Assembly (NCBI RefSeq): GCF_007483665.1
Contig: NZ_ML660191.1
Coordinates: 83,074-147,073, forward strand
DNA length: 64,000 nt
Origin: Catellatospora sichuanensis
GTDB taxonomy: Bacteria; Actinomycetota; Actinomycetes; Mycobacteriales; Micromonosporaceae
Direction of reading: 5' to 3'
The notes beneath the pieces were generated by a model, which was given only the letters and a program-made list of their open reading frames with translations, had not been told where the DNA came from and did no database searches. Position 1 is the stretch's first letter, and each line of letters starts with the position of its first letter. The position numbers and the translations under genes are program-made. Below are positions 60,510 to 64,000 of the stretch, in pieces.

Positions 60510-60952
60510 GGCACCGGGTCGGGTTCAGCCTGCCGGTGCTGGTCGGGCTCGCCGCGCTGGCCGCGCCGCGGGTGGTGCTGCACGACCTCGACGTGATCCA
60601 GGAAGGCACCTTCGTCAACGGCCTGTTCGTGTTCGTGCCGCCGCTCTGCTGGATCGCCGCCGTGCTGTGGCGGCGTCCGCCGCGCCCGTTCCTGACCGTG
60701 GTGGTCGTCGGCGCGATCTACGGGGTGTTCCTCGCCGTGGGCCACCAGCTGCTGTGGGCGCATGCCCTCGGCGGGGTCGCCCCGACCCTGGGCGGCAATC
60801 TCGCCGACCTCGACCCCACCGTGCAGGAGCTGCTGCTGCGGACCGCCGCGGCGGTGTCGAGTCTGGTCACCGGCGTGCTCGTCGGGGTCCTGACCGGAGC
60901 GGTCGCGGCGCTGCTGTGCCGCGTCGTGCCTGACCGCACCGACCGATCATGA
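60506..60952 (+). CDS. Small multi-pass membrane protein
   Basis: A 148-residue protein with four hydrophobic segments (F-S-L-P-V-L-V-G-L-A-A-L-A, V-F-V-P-P-L-C-W-I-A-A-V-L, V-V-V-G-A-I-Y-G-V-F-L-A-V and V-T-G-V-L-V-G-V-L-T-G-A-V). ATG overlaps the previous stop (ATGA), so the two proteins are likely made together and may form one complex. No family recognised. Confidence 0.72.
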   Translation: MRHRVGFSLPVLVGLAALAAPRVVLHDLDVIQEGTFVNGLFVFVPPLCWIAAVLWRRPPRPFLTVVVVGAIYGVFLAVGHQLLWAHALGGVAPTLGGNLADLDPTVQELLLRTAAAVSSLVTGVLVGVLTGAVAALLCRVVPDRTDRS

Positions 60953-60954
60953 TC

Positions 60955-60974
60955 TTGACCACTATCGACAGTGG
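60955..60974 (+). promoter_or_regulatory. Dyad and -35-like element before hydrolase
   Basis: TTGACC (60955-60960) overlaps CCACT-atcgac-AGTGG (60959-60974), 31 bp before the hydrolase ATG. A candidate operator; no clear -10 was found. Confidence 0.35.
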
Positions 60975-61004
60975 ACGAGGCCGAGTCGATGCGATCATGG
61001 CCGG

Positions 61005-61850
61005 ATGACAGCCACGACCTTCGTCTTCGTCCACGGTTCCGGCAGCAACTCGTTCGCCTGGGCGCCCATGCAGCGGGAACTTGCCTACCGCGGGCACCGG
61101 TCGCTCGCCGTCGACCTGCCCGGGCACGGGTTCGGCGCGACGTTCCCGGCGGCGTACCAGGCGCCGCAGGACCTCGCCGCCTTGGCGGCCGCACCGAGCG
61201 CGATGGCCGGCATCGGGCACGCGCACAACGTGGCGCACGTCCTGGACGCGGTGAAACGGGTACGCGAACACGGGCCGGTCGTGCTGGTCGGGCACAGCCG
61301 GGGCGGTCTCACCCTGACCGGCGTCGGCAACGCCGCCCCGGATCTGGTGGACCGGCTGGTCTACATCTCGGCCTGGTGCTGCGTCGAGGACACCCCGGCG
61401 GGTTACCAGGAGTCGGCAGAGAACGCGACCTCGGCGCTGTCCGGTGTCGGCGGCCTGCTCGCCGCGAACCCGGCGGAGATCGGCGCGCTGCGGCTCAACT
61501 GGCGCACCGCCGACCCGGCGCTGCTCGCGACGCTTCGGGAGGCCGTGCTCGCCGACGGCACCGACGACGAGTTCCACGGCTTCCTGAACACCCTGGAGCC
61601 GGACGAGAGCCTGGACGCCGGCGAGGAGCGGGCGCAGGCCGCGACCTGGGGCCGGATTCCGCGCACCTACGTACGGCTCACCGCCGACCGGTCGATTCCG
61701 ATCGCGCTTCAGGACCGGTTCATCGCCGAGGCCGACAAGCTGACCCCCGGCAACCGGTTCGACGTCCGGTCGCTCGATGTCAGCCACGCCACTGTGCTGG
61801 TACGCCCGGCCGAGACCGCGGCCCTGCTCTCCTCCTTGATCCCAGCGTGA
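61005..61850 (+). CDS. Alpha/beta hydrolase
   Basis: A 281-residue soluble enzyme: oxyanion strand V-F-V-H-G-S-G-S-N-S, nucleophile in V-G-H-S-R-G-G, and C-terminal His in V-S-H-A-T-V. The overall pattern fits AB hydrolase_1/6 members related to salicylate-binding or pyrethroid-type esterases. No signal peptide. Substrate unknown. Followed by a hairpin. Confidence 0.85.
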   Translation: MTATTFVFVHGSGSNSFAWAPMQRELAYRGHRSLAVDLPGHGFGATFPAAYQAPQDLAALAAAPSAMAGIGHAHNVAHVLDAVKRVREHGPVVLVGHSRGGLTLTGVGNAAPDLVDRLVYISAWCCVEDTPAGYQESAENATSALSGVGGLLAANPAEIGALRLNWRTADPALLATLREAVLADGTDDEFHGFLNTLEPDESLDAGEERAQAATWGRIPRTYVRLTADRSIPIALQDRFIAEADKLTPGNRFDVRSLDVSHATVLVRPAETAALLSSLIPA

Positions 61851-61863
61851 CACCGCGCTGGAC

Positions 61864-61893
61864 GGGGCGGGCTGCGCCGGCGCGGCCCGCCCC
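61864..61893 (+). terminator. Hairpin terminator
   Basis: GGGGCGGGC (61864-61872) pairs with GCCCGCCCC (61885-61893); the 12-nt interior can pair further. It lies 13 nt after the hydrolase stop. Confidence 0.7.
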
Positions 61894-62024
61894 GCGCTGC
61901 TCGGGTCCTACCGCTTTTCGCATGAATCAGGGAAAGCTGGTGATTCTGCCGACTCGGCCGGTATTGCCGCAGCCATAGCATCGGACCTCCCCATATCCAT
62001 GCTTGAGAATGGAGGACGGATCCG

Positions 62025-63338
62025 ATGCGCACCATCCTGCTGGCCGTCACCGCCGCACTGGCGCTGACCGCCGTACCGGCCGCCGCGGGCTTCGCGGCCG
62101 AGCCGTCCGCCCAGGCCGCCGCGGTGCGGCGCCCCATCGTGTTCCTGCACGGCGCGGCCGGTTCCGCGGCACAGTTCGAGACCCAGGCCAAACGATTCGC
62201 GAGCAACGGCTACCCGGTCGAGATCATCGACGGGATCGACTACGACTACTCGTTCAGCGCGGAGAGCAGCAGCACCGTGCTGAACCGCCTGGAACAGCGG
62301 ATCGACCAGCTGCGCCAGCAGACCGGGGCGGACAAGATCGACCTGGTCGCGCACTCGCTGGGCACGTTCCTCAGCCACAGCTTCCTGCGCACCCGGTCAC
62401 GGGCGGCGAAGGTCGCCCACTACGTCAACCTCGACGGCGCGACCGCGCTGAGCCGCCCCGGCGGCGTGCCCACCCTGGCCATCTGGGGCGAGGGCACCAC
62501 CTCCCGGCGCATCTGGGGCGCCACCAACGTGTACCAGAGCGACCAGTCCCACACCCAGACGGTCACCTCGACGCAGAGCTTCGTCCAGATGCACCGGTTC
62601 CTCACCGGCACCGACCCGGCCACCACCGCGGTCGTCGCCGCGACCGGCCCGATCACCCTGACCGGCAAGACCGTGCTGTTCCCGTCGAACGCCGCCGCGA
62701 CCGGGGCGCGCGTCGACGTGTACGAGATCGACGCCGCCACCGGCCGCCGCCAGACCTCGCAGCCCTTCGCCCGGTTCACCATCGCCGCCGACGGAGGATT
62801 CGGCCCGTTCACCGCCGTACCGCAGGCCCGCTACGAGTTCGCGATCACGCACAGCGCGGGCCACGTGCAGCACCACTACTTCCAGCCGTTCCAGCGCACC
62901 GACCGGCTCCTGCGCCTGCTCACCAACCGGCCCGGCGAAGGCATCAGCAGCCGGGTGCCGGTCGACCCGAGGCACAGCGCGCTGTCGCTCACCCGATACA
63001 AGGAATGGTGGGGCGACCAGGGCGCGAACAGCGACCACCTCACGGTGAACGGCGTCGACATCCTCAACGCGGTCACCGCACCGCGGGACAAGCGGGCCAT
63101 CGGCCTGTTCGCCCACGATCAGCTCGTCGACCAGCGCACCGACCTGAGCACCGCCATCGCCGACTTCGACGAGGTGTTCATCACCGCGGCCGACGTCTAC
63201 ATCCCCGCCGCCGCGGACGCCTCCGGCACGGTCACCGTGACCGTCCAGTCCCGGGCAGCCGGCGGCAGCCAGCAGTTCACCGTCCCGAACTGGCCCTCGC
63301 ACACCGACCGCGTCACCCTCAACGTCCTCGACCTCTGA
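62025..63338 (+). CDS. Secreted lipase-like alpha/beta hydrolase
   Basis: A 437-residue exported enzyme. Sec signal peptide (L-L-A-V-T-A-A-L-A-L-T-A-V-P-A-A-A-G-F-A-A) with cleavage near residue 25. Lipase domain: V-F-L-H-G-A-A-G oxyanion strand and nucleophile in V-A-H-S-L-G-T-F. Two beta-sandwich-like parts follow (after about residue 200: G-P-I-T-L-T-G-K-T-V-L-F and, at the end, T-V-T-V-T-V-Q-S). This resembles actinobacterial extracellular esterases that carry PHB-depolymerase- or lipase-type accessory domains. Acts outside the cell on esters. Confidence 0.86.
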   Translation: MRTILLAVTAALALTAVPAAAGFAAEPSAQAAAVRRPIVFLHGAAGSAAQFETQAKRFASNGYPVEIIDGIDYDYSFSAESSSTVLNRLEQRIDQLRQQTGADKIDLVAHSLGTFLSHSFLRTRSRAAKVAHYVNLDGATALSRPGGVPTLAIWGEGTTSRRIWGATNVYQSDQSHTQTVTSTQSFVQMHRFLTGTDPATTAVVAATGPITLTGKTVLFPSNAAATGARVDVYEIDAATGRRQTSQPFARFTIAADGGFGPFTAVPQARYEFAITHSAGHVQHHYFQPFQRTDRLLRLLTNRPGEGISSRVPVDPRHSALSLTRYKEWWGDQGANSDHLTVNGVDILNAVTAPRDKRAIGLFAHDQLVDQRTDLSTAIADFDEVFITAADVYIPAAADASGTVTVTVQSRAAGGSQQFTVPNWPSHTDRVTLNVLDL

Positions 63339-63488
63339 GCCCCCGCCCGAGGGACGCACCCCGACGACCCGGGCGCGCCCTCCACGGACACCAGGCAGCC
63401 GGCGCGGCACGCCCCCGCCCACCGGCACGGCGATCCCGCCGCTGTGCGGACGCCGCCCGGCTGCCTCTTCGACACGTACGCGCCGCGG

Positions 63489-63513
63489 CGACCTCCGCTT
63501 AGTGCAGAGGTCG
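63489..63513. promoter_or_regulatory. Dyad CGACCTC-N11-GAGGTCG before NYN gene
   Basis: Perfect 7-bp arms separated by 11 nt, 37 bp before GTG 63550. A TACGCT (63537-63542) ends 8 nt before the start, predicting a leaderless mRNA. Confidence 0.4.
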
Positions 63514-63549
63514 TGCTCCCGCGCGAAGACAGGGCGTACGCTGGTCCGC

Positions 63550-64000
63550 GTGGATCAAGAGGATCGCATTGCCCTGTTCCTGGACTACGAGAATCTGGCG
63601 ATCGGTGCCCGTGAACACCTCGGCGGCATGACGTTCGACCTGCGCCCCATCGCCGACGCGCTCGCCGAGCGCGGACGGGTGGTGGTGCGCCGGGCGTACG
63701 CCGACTGGTCGTACTTCGACGAGGACCGCCGGTTGCTGACCAGATCGCATGTGGAGCTGATCGACATCCCGCAGCGGATGGGCGCGTCCCGCAAGAACTC
63801 GGCCGACATCAAGATGGCCGTCGACGCCCTGCAGCTGGCCTTCGAGCGGGACTACATCTCCACATTCGTGTTCGGCACCGGCGACAGCGACTTCACCCCG
63901 CTGGTCCACAAGCTTCGCGAGCTCAACAAGCGCGTCATCGGCGTCGGCGTCGAGCAGTCGACCTCGGCGCTGCTCCCGCCGGCCTGCGACGAGTTCCTCT
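63550..64000 (+). CDS. NYN-domain (LabA/DUF88) protein, 3' end cut
   Basis: The first 150 codons of a PIN-like NYN nuclease. Three acidic active-site positions are visible: L-F-L-D-Y-E-N-L near residue 13, N-S-A-D-I-K-M-A-V-D-A-L, and F-G-T-G-D-S-D-F-T-P-L. The family cleaves or processes RNA, and in bacteria the domain is often followed by OST-HTH/LOTUS modules, which would lie beyond the window. GTG 63550 is set by the adjacent TACGCT. Nothing indicates a frameshift before the edge. Confidence 0.87.
   Translation, partial: MDQEDRIALFLDYENLAIGAREHLGGMTFDLRPIADALAERGRVVVRRAYADWSYFDEDRRLLTRSHVELIDIPQRMGASRKNSADIKMAVDALQLAFERDYISTFVFGTGDSDFTPLVHKLRELNKRVIGVGVEQSTSALLPPACDEFL

Overview
The window is 64 kb of very GC-rich DNA. 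Its codon use strongly favours G or C at the third position, many starts are GTG, and many genes are joined by ATGA/GTGA stop-start overlaps. Several promoters put the -10 hexamer 6-7 nt before the start codon, which predicts leaderless mRNA. Together with the families present (Rrf2/NmrA pair, DUF6928, DUF6193, BtrH_N-like, mmsAB/chvE sugar importer, NarL and OmpR two-component systems), this indicates chromosomal DNA of a soil-type actinomycete. Micromonosporaceae is my best guess, by inference only. I saw no rRNA, tRNA, CRISPR array, insertion sequence or prophage.

Layout 0-19 kb. A divergent NmrA oxidoreductase/Rrf2 regulator pair with tandem operators; a GNAT enzyme; a divergent methionine aminopeptidase/XRE pair with 14-bp iterons; an MFS transporter; a three-subunit molybdenum aldehyde oxidoreductase (PaoABC type); an SDR; DUF6928; a secreted protein preceded by 11-bp-spaced repeats; PoxB; a membrane-anchored STAND ATPase with TPRs; and small membrane, secreted or DNA-binding-like proteins of unknown role.

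Layout 19-40 kb. A two-gene membrane protein/winged-helix regulator unit with visible operators. A four-gene catabolic operon (FAD monooxygenase, MarR, CocE-type hydrolase, DUF3237). A MerR/BtrH_N-like pair. 2,2-dialkylglycine decarboxylase with its divergent LysR regulator. A DHA2-type exporter. A LacI-operator-controlled sugar ABC importer (chvE-mmsA-mmsB) with a strong hairpin after the binding-protein gene. A monoacylglycerol lipase-like esterase, a class A PBP with extra cysteines, an aldo/keto reductase under a double TetR-type operator, a VOC protein and a HIT-like protein.

Layout 40-64 kb. A tightly coupled seven-gene minus-strand cluster (FMN reductase, MFS exporter, GT1-like transferase, GT-A-like protein, P450, GT2, DUF6193) looks like a small uncharacterised glycosylated-metabolite pathway. 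It is followed by an ABC/PGB-adaptor/lipoprotein export operon and its two-component system. The response regulator of that system has lost both its phospho-acceptor aspartate and its DNA-binding domain, and it sits beside two tiny genes encoding 56 and 28 residues. The remainder holds an NmrA reductase, a flavin disulfide oxidoreductase, a VOC protein, a NarL-type two-component system, two small membrane proteins, two alpha/beta hydrolases (one secreted) and the start of a NYN-domain nuclease cut by the window end.

Functions rest on motif and family recognition by eye; no database search was run.
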